From Acidobacteriota bacterium (GTDB lineage: Bacteria > Acidobacteriota > Terriglobia > Terriglobales > Acidobacteriaceae), in NCBI GenBank assembly GCA_023410055.1, contig JAEYQK010000030.1, forward strand, positions 9,092-73,091: DNA of 64,000 nucleotides, written 5' to 3'. The notes beneath the pieces are model-generated. The model saw nothing but the letters and a program-made list of their open reading frames with translations, had not been told where the DNA came from and ran no database searches. The translations under genes were made by a program, and so were the position numbers. Positions 1 to 8,097 of the stretch are shown piece by piece. Numbering within the stretch: the stretch's first letter is position 1; each line of letters opens with the position of its first letter.

Positions 1-1079
1 ATGTAACTGCCGACTGGCTTCCCTTCTCCTTGTTTGCCGACGCGCGCCTGTATGCGAGACTTGTGGAACATCCACTGGATCGTCCGATCCAGCAGAACAG
101 CGTGATCAAGGCCGGTAATCTCACGATCAAACCAGAGATGAACGCCAGTGATCGGTGAGGTTTCAAACTTCTCCAGCTTTTCCCTGAGTGGCCGCGCAGG
201 TGACGAATCGGGAATGATCTTGCTCAGAACGTCAAACGGGACCGCCAGCACTGCGAAATCCGGCGATGCCTCCGACCCCGCGATGCAGAGTCGCACAGCG
301 GGATCGAGCCTGTCCTTCTTCGCCGCGCCATTCTCCGTTCCATACTTGCGAAACACGCTTCCCTGAACGCTTTCAACTACCGCACGCAACTCTATCGTTC
401 CGCCGCGTTCTCGTATGTACTCACCGGCTTCGCTGTAAAGCTGAGTTAGCGGAACTGCTGGAACGCCCATCGTTCCCGCTTCAGCCGATTTCAGGAACGC
501 ATCACGAAACACGAGGGCCGCGCTTCTAACGGAAGTCTTGTCGAGGTCCTCATTAAGCGCGCTCACCAGCACGACGTTCCAGAATCGCTCGATCGCCCGC
601 TTCGTTTGCCCGTGTCGCTTCAGCCACGTAAGAAAGTCCGTGCCATCGTCTTCGGGCAGCCGGGGCATGAGCGCAAACATCGCCCGCGTAATCGACAGCT
701 TGTCCTTGAATGAAAGAGCATGAGACCGCAAGAAAGACGGTGCCGTATGCATCGGCGCCGGCAGACTCGTCATGGCAATCTCAGATCGTCTGCCGCCCGG
801 CTCGATGAACGTCATCCGGTCGTACCAGCGCACCTGGTTCTCAACCCCGATGCGTTTATAGAGATCAATCAGGTTCGTGCAACAGCCGAGAAGAACGTGC
901 TGACAATTGTCGACGATTTCGCCTGTTGCCGGATGCTCGTATGACGATGCGCGTCCACCCAGGTACGGACGCCGCTCATAGACAGTGACCCTGAATCCCG
1001 CATCGGCCAGCGCACAGCCCGCCGACAGTCCCGCAAGCCCTCCGCCAACAATTGCGACCGACTTCCCCTCAGAACTCAT
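1..1079 (-). CDS. hpnE: Hydroxysqualene dehydroxylase HpnE (3' end beyond window)
   Basis: FAD-dependent amine-oxidase-fold enzyme expected to convert hydroxysqualene to squalene, the last of the HpnD-HpnC-HpnE steps. Reading the minus strand from ATG 1079 gives a frame open to the window edge (about 359 codons). It begins with a dinucleotide-binding motif, VAIVGGGLAGLSAG (residues 8-21), followed by an acidic residue in VYERR and the GGRASS motif (41-46) typical of phytoene-desaturase-like flavoproteins. Near the edge it reads LLDRTIQWMFHKS, another conserved stretch of this family. The start overlaps the hpnD stop (1076-1078), so the two are probably translationally coupled. The C-terminus lies outside the window. 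Confidence 0.93.
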   Translation of the reverse strand, partial: MSSEGKSVAIVGGGLAGLSAGCALADAGFRVTVYERRPYLGGRASSYEHPATGEIVDNCQHVLLGCCTNLIDLYKRIGVENQVRWYDRMTFIEPGGRRSEIAMTSLPAPMHTAPSFLRSHALSFKDKLSITRAMFALMPRLPEDDGTDFLTWLKRHGQTKRAIERFWNVVLVSALNEDLDKTSVRSAALVFRDAFLKSAEAGTMGVPAVPLTQLYSEAGEYIRERGGTIELRAVVESVQGSVFRKYGTENGAAKKDRLDPAVRLCIAGSEASPDFAVLAVPFDVLSKIIPDSSPARPLREKLEKFETSPITGVHLWFDREITGLDHAVLLDRTIQWMFHKSRIQARVGKQGEGKPVGSY

Positions 1080-2038
1080 ACGAAGCGCCGCCACATGCCC
1101 TTGGCGAGCACCACAAGCTTCTCGCGCGTTGTCAGCCGGATCTTCTCGCCAAAGACGTTGTAGCCGTTCGCGGCAATCTTCTCCAGCAGCCTTCGGTATA
1201 TTTCAACCAGCGTCCATAGCGCGGGCTGACTATCCTCATCAATCAGCGGCAGAAGCTTCTCGGCTGAGACATAAAAGTCCCGTGCACGTTGCGCCTCAAA
1301 CTCAAGCAAAGGCCGGAAGTGTTCGGGATGATCGAAATTCACCATCTCCGCTTCCGATATGCCGAATTTTTGAAGATCCTGTTGCGGCAGATAAACACGC
1401 CCCATCTGCGCGTCTTCCTTTACGTCGCGGATAATGTTCGTCAGTTGAAAAGCGATGCCCGTCTCTTCCGCCAGCCGCTCTGCCTGCTTGTCCTTGTACC
1501 CGAAAATATGGATACAGGCCAGCCCAACCACCGATGCAACGTGATAGCAATACCGGTACAGATCGTCAAAATTCATGTACAGCACCGCCGGAGGCGGCGC
1601 AGCAATCGGCCGCGGTTCCATCACCGGTGGAATGCACTCTTGCACGTCCATCGTCGTGCCATAAACGAGCTGATCCAGTAGTTCAGCCGGTATCTTGTAC
1701 CGCCGTTGGGTATCCGCCACCGCAAGCATCACCGGATCGTCAGTAGCCTCACCTAACAGCACCCTGTGCAGCTTCTCACTAAACTGCTCCAGTTTTTGAC
1801 GCTTCTCTTCCATCGGCAACGCGGGATCATCGCTAATGTCATCCGCATGGCGCATGAATGCATACAGCGCGCACAAGGCATTTCGCTTGTACCGAGGAAG
1901 CGCCAGAAATCCGTAGTAGAAGTTTTTGGCCGCCGCTCGGGCGATGCTCCGACACACGGCATATGCGGCGCGCAACTGCAGCGATGTCGTCTTGCTTGCA
2001 GCGGCACCAGGCCGGACGTCTTGTGTATACGCGGCCAT
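1076..2038 (-). CDS. hpnD: Presqualene diphosphate synthase HpnD
   Basis: Trans-isoprenyl diphosphate synthase (squalene/phytoene synthase fold) that condenses two farnesyl diphosphates into presqualene diphosphate. The 320 residues carry both aspartate-rich, Mg-binding motifs: DDISD at 66-70 and D205xxxD209 in NIIRDVKED, followed by GRVYLP. HpnD and HpnC are paralogues. I assign HpnD from its position next to hpnE and from the YAFMRHADDISDD form of motif 1. The start shares one base with the hpnC stop (TGATG), and the stop overlaps the hpnE start, indicating a tightly packed operon. Confidence 0.94.
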   Translation of the reverse strand: MAAYTQDVRPGAAASKTTSLQLRAAYAVCRSIARAAAKNFYYGFLALPRYKRNALCALYAFMRHADDISDDPALPMEEKRQKLEQFSEKLHRVLLGEATDDPVMLAVADTQRRYKIPAELLDQLVYGTTMDVQECIPPVMEPRPIAAPPPAVLYMNFDDLYRYCYHVASVVGLACIHIFGYKDKQAERLAEETGIAFQLTNIIRDVKEDAQMGRVYLPQQDLQKFGISEAEMVNFDHPEHFRPLLEFEAQRARDFYVSAEKLLPLIDEDSQPALWTLVEIYRRLLEKIAANGYNVFGEKIRLTTREKLVVLAKGMWRRFV

Positions 2039-3024
2039 CAGGCTAGTATCCTCCCCACGGCAGCTTTCGCCACGAGCTTCAATTTTCTTGACTTGGAAAT
2101 CGCGGGACGACTCGTCAGAACGTCATACCCCTGCTGCTCGATCGCCTTCAGTATCTCCATGCCGCCACGGCTGAACAGCTCAATATCGACCGCCAACTCG
2201 CGGTCGAGCTTCTCGACGAGCGGCAATCCCTGCCTGAACCAATCCATCGCACGATCGACTTCAAACCGCATCAGTTCTCGAAAGCACTCATCGAATCGGC
2301 TATCTGCGATCTGCTGTTCAGTCGCGCCAAACCGTCTCAAGTCTTCCAGTGGCAGATAGACTCGCCCTTTGCTGTAGTCTACCTTTACGTCCTGCCAAAA
2401 GTTCGCGAGCTGCAAGGCAGTGCAAGTGAAGTCCGACAAGCGTTGCCGCTCTTCATCGCGATACCCGCACAGATAAAGAACAAGGTGACCGACCGGGTTC
2501 GCCGAATACTTGCAGTACCCGAGCACGTCATCGAATGACTCGTATCGCGTCATCGTCTGGTCCTGACGAAACGCTTTCAGCAGATTCGCAAAGGGGTCCT
2601 TCGGTACCTCACACGCTCGAATCGTCTCTCGCAATGCCACGAACGCCGGATGCCGCGGTGTACCGTCATAACACTCGTCCAGTTCCCGCTCCCAGGCGTC
2701 AAGAAGCGCCAGAGACTGCTGCGTGTTCCCGACCTCATCCCCAAGATCATCCGAGATCCGGCAGTACGCATACACGCTGTGGAAGTGAGGGCGCAACCGT
2801 TTCGGCAGGAACCAAGTAGCGACCGAAAAGTTCTCGTAATGACTGCGCGCGAGCCTCTCGCAATACGCCTTCGCATCAGCCAGGGACGGCGCTTCATCCG
2901 GAATTCGATATTCCGAAGGCAAAGCAGCCCACCCCGCCTCCAACAAAGCAGAGCGTTCATCGACAAACACAGGGGCTTGATCCAGCCCGTGTTGTTCAGG
3001 GTCGTTGCTGGGGAATGGCACCAT
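2038..3024 (-). CDS. hpnC: Hydroxysqualene synthase HpnC
   Basis: Squalene/phytoene synthase family member that turns presqualene diphosphate into hydroxysqualene. It has 328 residues with a longer N-terminus than HpnD. The first aspartate-rich motif is SDDLGDE (91-97), preceded by the HpnC-like stretch ARSHYENFSVATWFLP. The second is QDVKVD (D212, D216) followed by KGRVYLP. ATG 3024 lies 16 bases after the stop of the upstream dehydrogenase, and the gene runs into hpnD with a one-base overlap. Context and motifs agree, so confidence is high. Confidence 0.94.
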   Translation of the reverse strand: MVPFPSNDPEQHGLDQAPVFVDERSALLEAGWAALPSEYRIPDEAPSLADAKAYCERLARSHYENFSVATWFLPKRLRPHFHSVYAYCRISDDLGDEVGNTQQSLALLDAWERELDECYDGTPRHPAFVALRETIRACEVPKDPFANLLKAFRQDQTMTRYESFDDVLGYCKYSANPVGHLVLYLCGYRDEERQRLSDFTCTALQLANFWQDVKVDYSKGRVYLPLEDLRRFGATEQQIADSRFDECFRELMRFEVDRAMDWFRQGLPLVEKLDRELAVDIELFSRGGMEILKAIEQQGYDVLTSRPAISKSRKLKLVAKAAVGRILA

Positions 3025-3040
3025 TGGATTGAATTCCAGC

Positions 3041-4078
3041 CTAGTGCCCTGGGATTATGGCTGTCTTGATGTCACCGTTGCGATTAAGCATGTGCCGCAA
3101 TACGCTGTTGAGCTCGGTCAACGGCGCTTCGCTCGTGATGTAGTCGGTTCCTTTAACCTTCTTCTCAGCAATCAATGCGAACGCTTTACGCACTGCGTCT
3201 GGCGTATGGTGGAACGTAGCCTTCAGACTCACTTCCGAGTAATGCAGACGGTTCGTATCCAAGCGCACTTTCGCACCACTCGCGCATCCGCCGAAGAAAT
3301 TGACCGTGCCACCTCGTCGCACCATCTCGATCGCCTGCTCCCAGGCATCTGGCCTGCCGACGGCTTCTACGACCACGTCAGCGCCTCTTCTGTCTGGCGA
3401 GAGAGCTCTCACCGCCTCAACCGGGTCCTGCACTTGAGTGATCTGCACGATTTCGTCAGCGCCGATCCTCCGCGCGAAAGCTACTTGCGAATCACGCTTG
3501 ACCACGGCTATCACGTTACATCCTGTCAGCTTGGCCACCTGCATGAACATCAGGCCAATCGGACCACCGCCGATCACCGCTACCGTGTCGCCAATCTCAA
3601 GACTGGTCTCATGCAAACCTCGAAGTACGCACGCCAGCGGCTCAACCATGGCTGCCTCCTCGTACTTCACATTTGGAGGAACGGCGAGCATGTTGCTCTC
3701 AACAATCCGGCGCGGAACTTTGATGTACTCGGCGTAGGCTCCGTTATTGAACAACAGATCCTCGCAGAGGTTTTCCTGATGGCGCGAGCAATAGAAACAC
3801 TGGCCGCAAGGAGCTGAGTTCAGGGCAACAACTCGCTGCCCCTTCTTGAAATTCTTGACTCCAGGACCGACCTCCTCAATTGTTCCGGCCAGTTCATGCC
3901 CGAAGAGAGCTGGAGGGACGATCATTCGCGCGTGGTATCCACGCTTATAGACCTTCAGGTCGGTGCCGCAGGTGAGTGCTACATGGACCTTTATCAGCAC
4001 TTCTCCCTCGCCGACGCGAGGAATTGGAACCTGCTGAATCTTAACGTCCTCTTTGCCGTAGAGGACGGCAGCTGTCAT
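3041..4078 (-). CDS. Zinc-dependent alcohol dehydrogenase (MDR) in hopanoid operon
   Basis: Medium-chain dehydrogenase/reductase. From ATG 4078 the protein has 345 residues. Visible are a catalytic zinc ligand C37 in CGTD, GHE (60-62), four structural-zinc cysteines C91, C94, C97 and C105, and a Rossmann GGGPIG at 170-175. A start at 4108 is also open but would overlap the upstream gene by 19 bases; ATG 4078 gives the usual MTAAVLYG beginning. It lies between a paralogue and hpnC in the operon, so a role in hopanoid side-chain redox chemistry is plausible but inferred. Sorbitol- or threonine-dehydrogenase-like activity on another substrate cannot be excluded. Confidence 0.88.
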   Translation of the reverse strand: MTAAVLYGKEDVKIQQVPIPRVGEGEVLIKVHVALTCGTDLKVYKRGYHARMIVPPALFGHELAGTIEEVGPGVKNFKKGQRVVALNSAPCGQCFYCSRHQENLCEDLLFNNGAYAEYIKVPRRIVESNMLAVPPNVKYEEAAMVEPLACVLRGLHETSLEIGDTVAVIGGGPIGLMFMQVAKLTGCNVIAVVKRDSQVAFARRIGADEIVQITQVQDPVEAVRALSPDRRGADVVVEAVGRPDAWEQAIEMVRRGGTVNFFGGCASGAKVRLDTNRLHYSEVSLKATFHHTPDAVRKAFALIAEKKVKGTDYITSEAPLTELNSVLRHMLNRNGDIKTAIIPGH

Positions 4079-4089
4079 TTGTCCATTCA

Positions 4090-5214
4090 CTAAATTCGTC
4101 CTTCCCACTTGCTGCCCGGCTGAATCATCAGCTTCAACGTGTCGGATTGTGGGTGGGCAGCCAAGGTCAACGCCTCTACCGCCTTTTCTAGCGGAAATCG
4201 ATGACTCACCAGCTTCTCAAGTTCCGCTTCACGGCTGAACACATACCTTACAGATTCTTCCTGCAGGTCCACAGAGGCACTGTAGGAGCCCAGCAACGTC
4301 TTCTCATCTACGCAGACGGCAGCAGGGTCGAACTTTGCTTCACTGTGAACCGTCTGAGCGAATAAGAGTACCCGTCCGCCAGGGCGGACCGCATTCATAG
4401 ATACCGGGATCAACGCATTGCTGCCGACTGCAAGAATAACTGCGTCGGCTCCTCTACTATCGGTGAGTTCCAAAATGGAACTTACTGTATCCCTAGAGGA
4501 CGCGTCAATGGAATCCCTTAGCCCAAAAGCTTTAGCAATTGTAAGCCTCTCCGGGAATAAATCGGAAGTTATAACATGAACACCCTTCCGGCGGCTCAAC
4601 AATGACAGAATGATACCTATCGGTCCCTGCCCGATCACCAGGACCGTCTCGTCCGGCTTCAGGTTCAGCGTTTCCACGCCTTTCATGCACGTATTCACGG
4701 GTTCGACAAACGCTGCCTGCTCCCAGGAAACCTCATCTGGAATAGGAACTACCCCGCCCAGACGGACAATCCACTCCATTACCCGAACGTACTCAGAAAA
4801 GCCGCCGCCGCTAGGCTCGAAACCAGCCGTACACCCTACTTTTTTGTAGGTCGGGCACTGTGCGAAGACCTTACGATCGCAGTAGTAGCAATGCCCGCAC
4901 GGGATGTGATGAAAAACCAAAACCCTGTCGCCAACCTGGTACTTGCTCACGCCTTCGCCAACCTTGACGACAACTCCCGCTGTCTCATGGCCGAAGATTC
5001 GAGGTGCAGAATGCGAACCCGTGCTGATCTTCTTGAGATCCGTTCCGCAAACTCCACACGTATGGACCCGAATCAGTAATTCCCCGTTTCCAATCTCAGG
5101 AACGGGCACAGTCTCCATTCGCACGTCATTGATGCCGCGGTACACTGCCGCGAGCATCGTAGTCGGAATCTTGCTGACTACCCCATTGTTTCTCGTATCC
5201 ACTGCAACCGTCAT
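4090..5214 (-). CDS. Second zinc-dependent alcohol dehydrogenase (MDR) in hopanoid operon
   Basis: 374-residue medium-chain dehydrogenase, a paralogue of the next gene in the operon. Catalytic zinc ligand C56 lies in CGVCGTD, GHE at 75-77, structural-zinc cysteines at C106, C109, C112 and C120, and the NAD(P)-binding GQGPIG at 195-200. It starts at ATG 5214, overlapping the hpnG stop by four bases (ATGA), so it is probably coupled to the nucleosidase that makes ribosylhopane. That pairing suggests the product of HpnG as a substrate, which is inference. The N-terminal 19 residues precede the conserved domain. Confidence 0.88.
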   Translation of the reverse strand: MTVAVDTRNNGVVSKIPTTMLAAVYRGINDVRMETVPVPEIGNGELLIRVHTCGVCGTDLKKISTGSHSAPRIFGHETAGVVVKVGEGVSKYQVGDRVLVFHHIPCGHCYYCDRKVFAQCPTYKKVGCTAGFEPSGGGFSEYVRVMEWIVRLGGVVPIPDEVSWEQAAFVEPVNTCMKGVETLNLKPDETVLVIGQGPIGIILSLLSRRKGVHVITSDLFPERLTIAKAFGLRDSIDASSRDTVSSILELTDSRGADAVILAVGSNALIPVSMNAVRPGGRVLLFAQTVHSEAKFDPAAVCVDEKTLLGSYSASVDLQEESVRYVFSREAELEKLVSHRFPLEKAVEALTLAAHPQSDTLKLMIQPGSKWEGRI

Positions 5215-5939
5215 CTCGAACCCAATTCCTTCCCCTTCGAAACAGGATGCCCGCCACTTTGAGCGGTCGCATCGTCTATCACTCGCGCAAGCACGGTGCA
5301 GAGCTCATTCGCGGCCCGTCTAGTGTTCGCCCCGAGTGTTCGAACCGTTCTCCACATCCGAGGATGAACGGCAACATGCGCCACAAATTTTGCCATCCGG
5401 AACGCACCGCGCGCGTCTACGAATGGCTCCATGTCCGGGACGTCAAAGCCACAATCGTCAGAAATAGCCTTTACCGCCGTGAATGCAATCCCGTGCTGCC
5501 TGGCCACTTCGGCAACCGACGCCGCTTCCATGTCCACAAGCTGCGCCGAATACTGGCGTGCAAACAGCAACTTGGCTTGCGCCCCCGCAACGCCCGAAGC
5601 ACTTACGAGGATGCCGCTTCCGTGCCCAGTCTCGTAATGCTCGCCTGTCGCCGAGTTAACAATCGTCGCAGGAATCACCGCTTCTGGAACTCTCAACGTC
5701 GGAACCAGCGAGCCAGCTAAACCTGCCGATACCAGCAACTCAGGCTTGTACCGTTCAACCGCGCTCTCGGTCGCCGAGCGCGCTGCCCGAGCTCCGATCC
5801 CCGCACAAACCACAACGGCTTCGCCCATTGTGAACGAGCGGCCTACCGCCGAGGCGCTGCCCGGCTGAACTTCCCACTTTCTCACCAGTCCCGCAATCTC
5901 ACGCTCCATCGCGGCGATGATGACGACCTTAGCTGACAT
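5211..5939 (-). CDS. hpnG: Hopanoid-associated nucleosidase HpnG
   Basis: Purine-nucleoside phosphorylase/MTA-SAH nucleosidase superfamily enzyme that removes adenine from adenosylhopane to give ribosylhopane. From ATG 5939 it has 242 residues, beginning MSAKVVIIAAMEREI. Conserved parts are VSAGLAGSL, the DMEAASVAEVA motif whose Glu contacts the ribose, and KAISDD, which holds the likely catalytic Asp. An open frame continues upstream to 6071, but that part is an out-of-frame reading of hpnA. The chosen start overlaps the hpnA stop by 11 bases, and the stop overlaps the next gene by four. Confidence 0.92.
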   Translation of the reverse strand: MSAKVVIIAAMEREIAGLVRKWEVQPGSASAVGRSFTMGEAVVVCAGIGARAARSATESAVERYKPELLVSAGLAGSLVPTLRVPEAVIPATIVNSATGEHYETGHGSGILVSASGVAGAQAKLLFARQYSAQLVDMEAASVAEVARQHGIAFTAVKAISDDCGFDVPDMEPFVDARGAFRMAKFVAHVAVHPRMWRTVRTLGANTRRAANELCTVLARVIDDATAQSGGHPVSKGKELGSR

Positions 5940-6915
5940 AACCGTGTGCTCGGAACCAGTCGACAGCGCGCCTAAGGGCCCCATCGACCGGGACTTCCTT
6001 CCACCCCAGTTCCTGCGCTGCCTTCGTGCACGTGACGAACATCTTCTTGCGGCCCATGCGAACCGCATCAATCGTTGCGCGCGGTTCGCGGCGGCGAATT
6101 ATTCCATTGACCGTCGTGTCCACCACCGCTGCCGCGAAAGCAACCGCATAAGGTAACTTCACACTCGGCGACGGCAGCCCGGTAATCGCGCCGAGCTTGT
6201 CCAATATCTGCTTCAGCGTGAGATTTTCTCCGCCCAGAATGTAACGCTCGCCGGCGCGCCCCCGCTCAAACGCCGCAACGTGGCCCCGCGCACACGCAGT
6301 CACATCAACCAAGTTCAATCCCGTATCCACATACGCCGGAAACTTGCGTTTCAAGAAGTCCAGGATGATGCGCCCTGTAGGAGTCGGCTTAATATCCTGC
6401 TCGCCCACTGGCGTAGTCGGATTCACAATAACCAAATCAACGCCATCCTGTGCCGCCTTGATCGCCGCCTCTTCCGCAACGAACTTCGAGCGCTTATACG
6501 GCCCAATCATGTCCGCCAGCGCGACAGGTGAATCCTCCGTAGCGGGATGCCCATTGCTGAATCCCATTGTGGCAACGCTGCTCGTATACACGATCCTTCG
6601 CACGCCCGAGAGTGTCGCGGCCTCAATGACATTCCGTGTCCCACCCACGTTCGCACGGAACATCTCTGCTGAGTTTCGCGCCCACAAACGATAGTCCGCC
6701 GCGACATGAAAAACAGCATCGCATCCCGACATACCCTTTTTCAGGCTGTCAACGTCGATCAGATCTCCGACAACCCTGTCGTTCGGAAAACCATCTATGT
6801 TGTCCGTCCGGCTTGTCGCACGCACCAGCACACGCACCTGTGCGCCGGCTTCATGCAGCACACGCGCCACATGACTCCCAACAAATCCCGTCGCACCCGT
6901 AACGAAAGCCTTCAA
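5929..6915 (-). CDS. hpnA: Hopanoid-associated sugar epimerase/dehydratase HpnA
   Basis: Extended short-chain dehydrogenase (NAD-dependent epimerase/dehydratase) of 328 residues found in hopanoid clusters; its exact reaction is not settled. The N-terminal GATGFVG (7-13) binds the nucleotide, and the catalytic YxxxK is Y140-K144 in GPYKRSK, with TSS at 111-113 supplying the usual Ser/Thr. It lies downstream of hpnH and overlaps hpnG, as in many hopanoid operons. The 132-base gap to hpnH holds a palindromic repeat. Confidence 0.92.
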   Translation of the reverse strand: MKAFVTGATGFVGSHVARVLHEAGAQVRVLVRATSRTDNIDGFPNDRVVGDLIDVDSLKKGMSGCDAVFHVAADYRLWARNSAEMFRANVGGTRNVIEAATLSGVRRIVYTSSVATMGFSNGHPATEDSPVALADMIGPYKRSKFVAEEAAIKAAQDGVDLVIVNPTTPVGEQDIKPTPTGRIILDFLKRKFPAYVDTGLNLVDVTACARGHVAAFERGRAGERYILGGENLTLKQILDKLGAITGLPSPSVKLPYAVAFAAAVVDTTVNGIIRRREPRATIDAVRMGRKKMFVTCTKAAQELGWKEVPVDGALRRAVDWFRAHGYVS

Positions 6916-7008
6916 GAACAGTTCTCAGAAAATGTAGTCAGCTACCGCGATCCCATCGATTGCTCTGGGTTGGGACACCGCTCGCGGTATCAATATTCCG
7001 CAGAAACA

Positions 7009-7037
7009 AAGCGGCTTCAGCCGCTGCGGTAAACCCT
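7009..7037. repeat. Short palindromic repeat, family C
   Basis: GCGGCTTCAGCCGC (7011-7024), an inverted repeat with a TTCA loop, is followed by TGCGG and then ACCCTTCAGGGCGAA. The same arrangement of GGCTTCAGCC-type stem plus CCCTTCAGGGCGAA recurs at 13761-13843. It lies between hpnH and hpnA inside the operon and could form RNA hairpins there. Confidence 0.65.
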
Positions 7038-7047
7038 TCAGGGCGAA

Positions 7048-8052
7048 CTACCCGAACAGCGTGAACGCAAGCAGCTTCCACGTATCGCCAAACTTCGCAT
7101 TCTGGCCGCTCGCGGCACTGGTGTCATATCCAGAATGGACAAGACAGTTTTCGCATCGCGGATCACGCCCGTAACCGTACTTCTCCCACGGCGTCTCCTC
7201 AATGTATTCCTTGAATGTCGGATAGTGCCCATCCGTCATCAGGTAACATGGGGCTCTCCAGCCCTTGGTGTTGAAGGTCGGCGTTCCCCATGCCGTGCAC
7301 ATCAATTCGCGATCACCGGCCAGGAACTCCGTATAAATCGGCGAGTTAATGATCGGGAACTTCTTCGCCAGCCGCTTTATGTCCTTGAATTTCTCCCGAA
7401 CCATCGCGCGGTCCAGGAAGATTTCCTTGGTCTGCACCGCGCTGTAAGAGTACCCCGGCGAGATCGTGTGTCCATCGACGCCCATCGTCGCCAGGAGTTC
7501 ATAAAGCGCTTCGATTTCCTTCATGTCCGTCTCGAGATAGACGGTCGTGTTGCTCGTAACCCTGAAGCCCTTTTCTTTGGCGCACTTGATACCCTCAATC
7601 GCTTCATCGAAGACACCATCGCGCTCAACTGCCAGATCGTGAGACTTCTTCATTCCATCAAGGTGGACATTGAACGTGAAACGGTCCGTCGGCTTGAATT
7701 CCCCAATCTTCTTCCGGATGTACATGCCGTTCGTGCAGAGAATCACGTGCTTCTTGCGCTTCAGCAACTCATCCGTAAGCCGGCCAATCTCCTTGTAGAT
7801 CAGCGGCTCACCACCGCAAATCGAGACCATCGGGGCGCCGCAATCGTCGGCAGCCTTGAGACATTCTTCGACTGGGATCACTTCCCTGATCGTGCTCTCG
7901 TACTCGCGGATTCTACCGCAGCCTGTGCAGGTTAAATTGCACGCATGAAGAGGCTCAAGCATCATCACCAGCGGGAATTTCTTCTCGCCCGCCAGTTTCT
8001 TTTTCACGATGTACTTCGTAAGGTCCGTCGTTAACGACAATGGAAATCGCAT
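7048..8052 (-). CDS. hpnH: Adenosyl-hopene transferase HpnH (radical SAM)
   Basis: Radical S-adenosylmethionine enzyme that attaches the 5'-deoxyadenosyl group to diploptene, the first step of the extended hopanoid side chain. It has 334 residues. The 4Fe-4S motif C38xxxC42xxC45 lies in HACNLTCTGCGR, GGEPL follows as the SAM-binding segment, and a cysteine pair occurs near the C-terminus in RCENCLVHSGYD. ATG 8052 is 45 bases downstream of the shc stop. Its cluster would depend on the cell's Fe-S assembly, such as the SUF operon at 33076-39674. Confidence 0.95.
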   Translation of the reverse strand: MRFPLSLTTDLTKYIVKKKLAGEKKFPLVMMLEPLHACNLTCTGCGRIREYESTIREVIPVEECLKAADDCGAPMVSICGGEPLIYKEIGRLTDELLKRKKHVILCTNGMYIRKKIGEFKPTDRFTFNVHLDGMKKSHDLAVERDGVFDEAIEGIKCAKEKGFRVTSNTTVYLETDMKEIEALYELLATMGVDGHTISPGYSYSAVQTKEIFLDRAMVREKFKDIKRLAKKFPIINSPIYTEFLAGDRELMCTAWGTPTFNTKGWRAPCYLMTDGHYPTFKEYIEETPWEKYGYGRDPRCENCLVHSGYDTSAASGQNAKFGDTWKLLAFTLFG

Positions 8053-8097
8053 TACTTGTTCGTCCCTCGTTCCAAACTTCTAGATATTCTGAGTCCG

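Noticed and set aside
3005..3817. 270-codon plus-strand frame across the dehydrogenase gene
   Set aside because: It is antisense to a clear zinc dehydrogenase and shows no domain or signal sequence.
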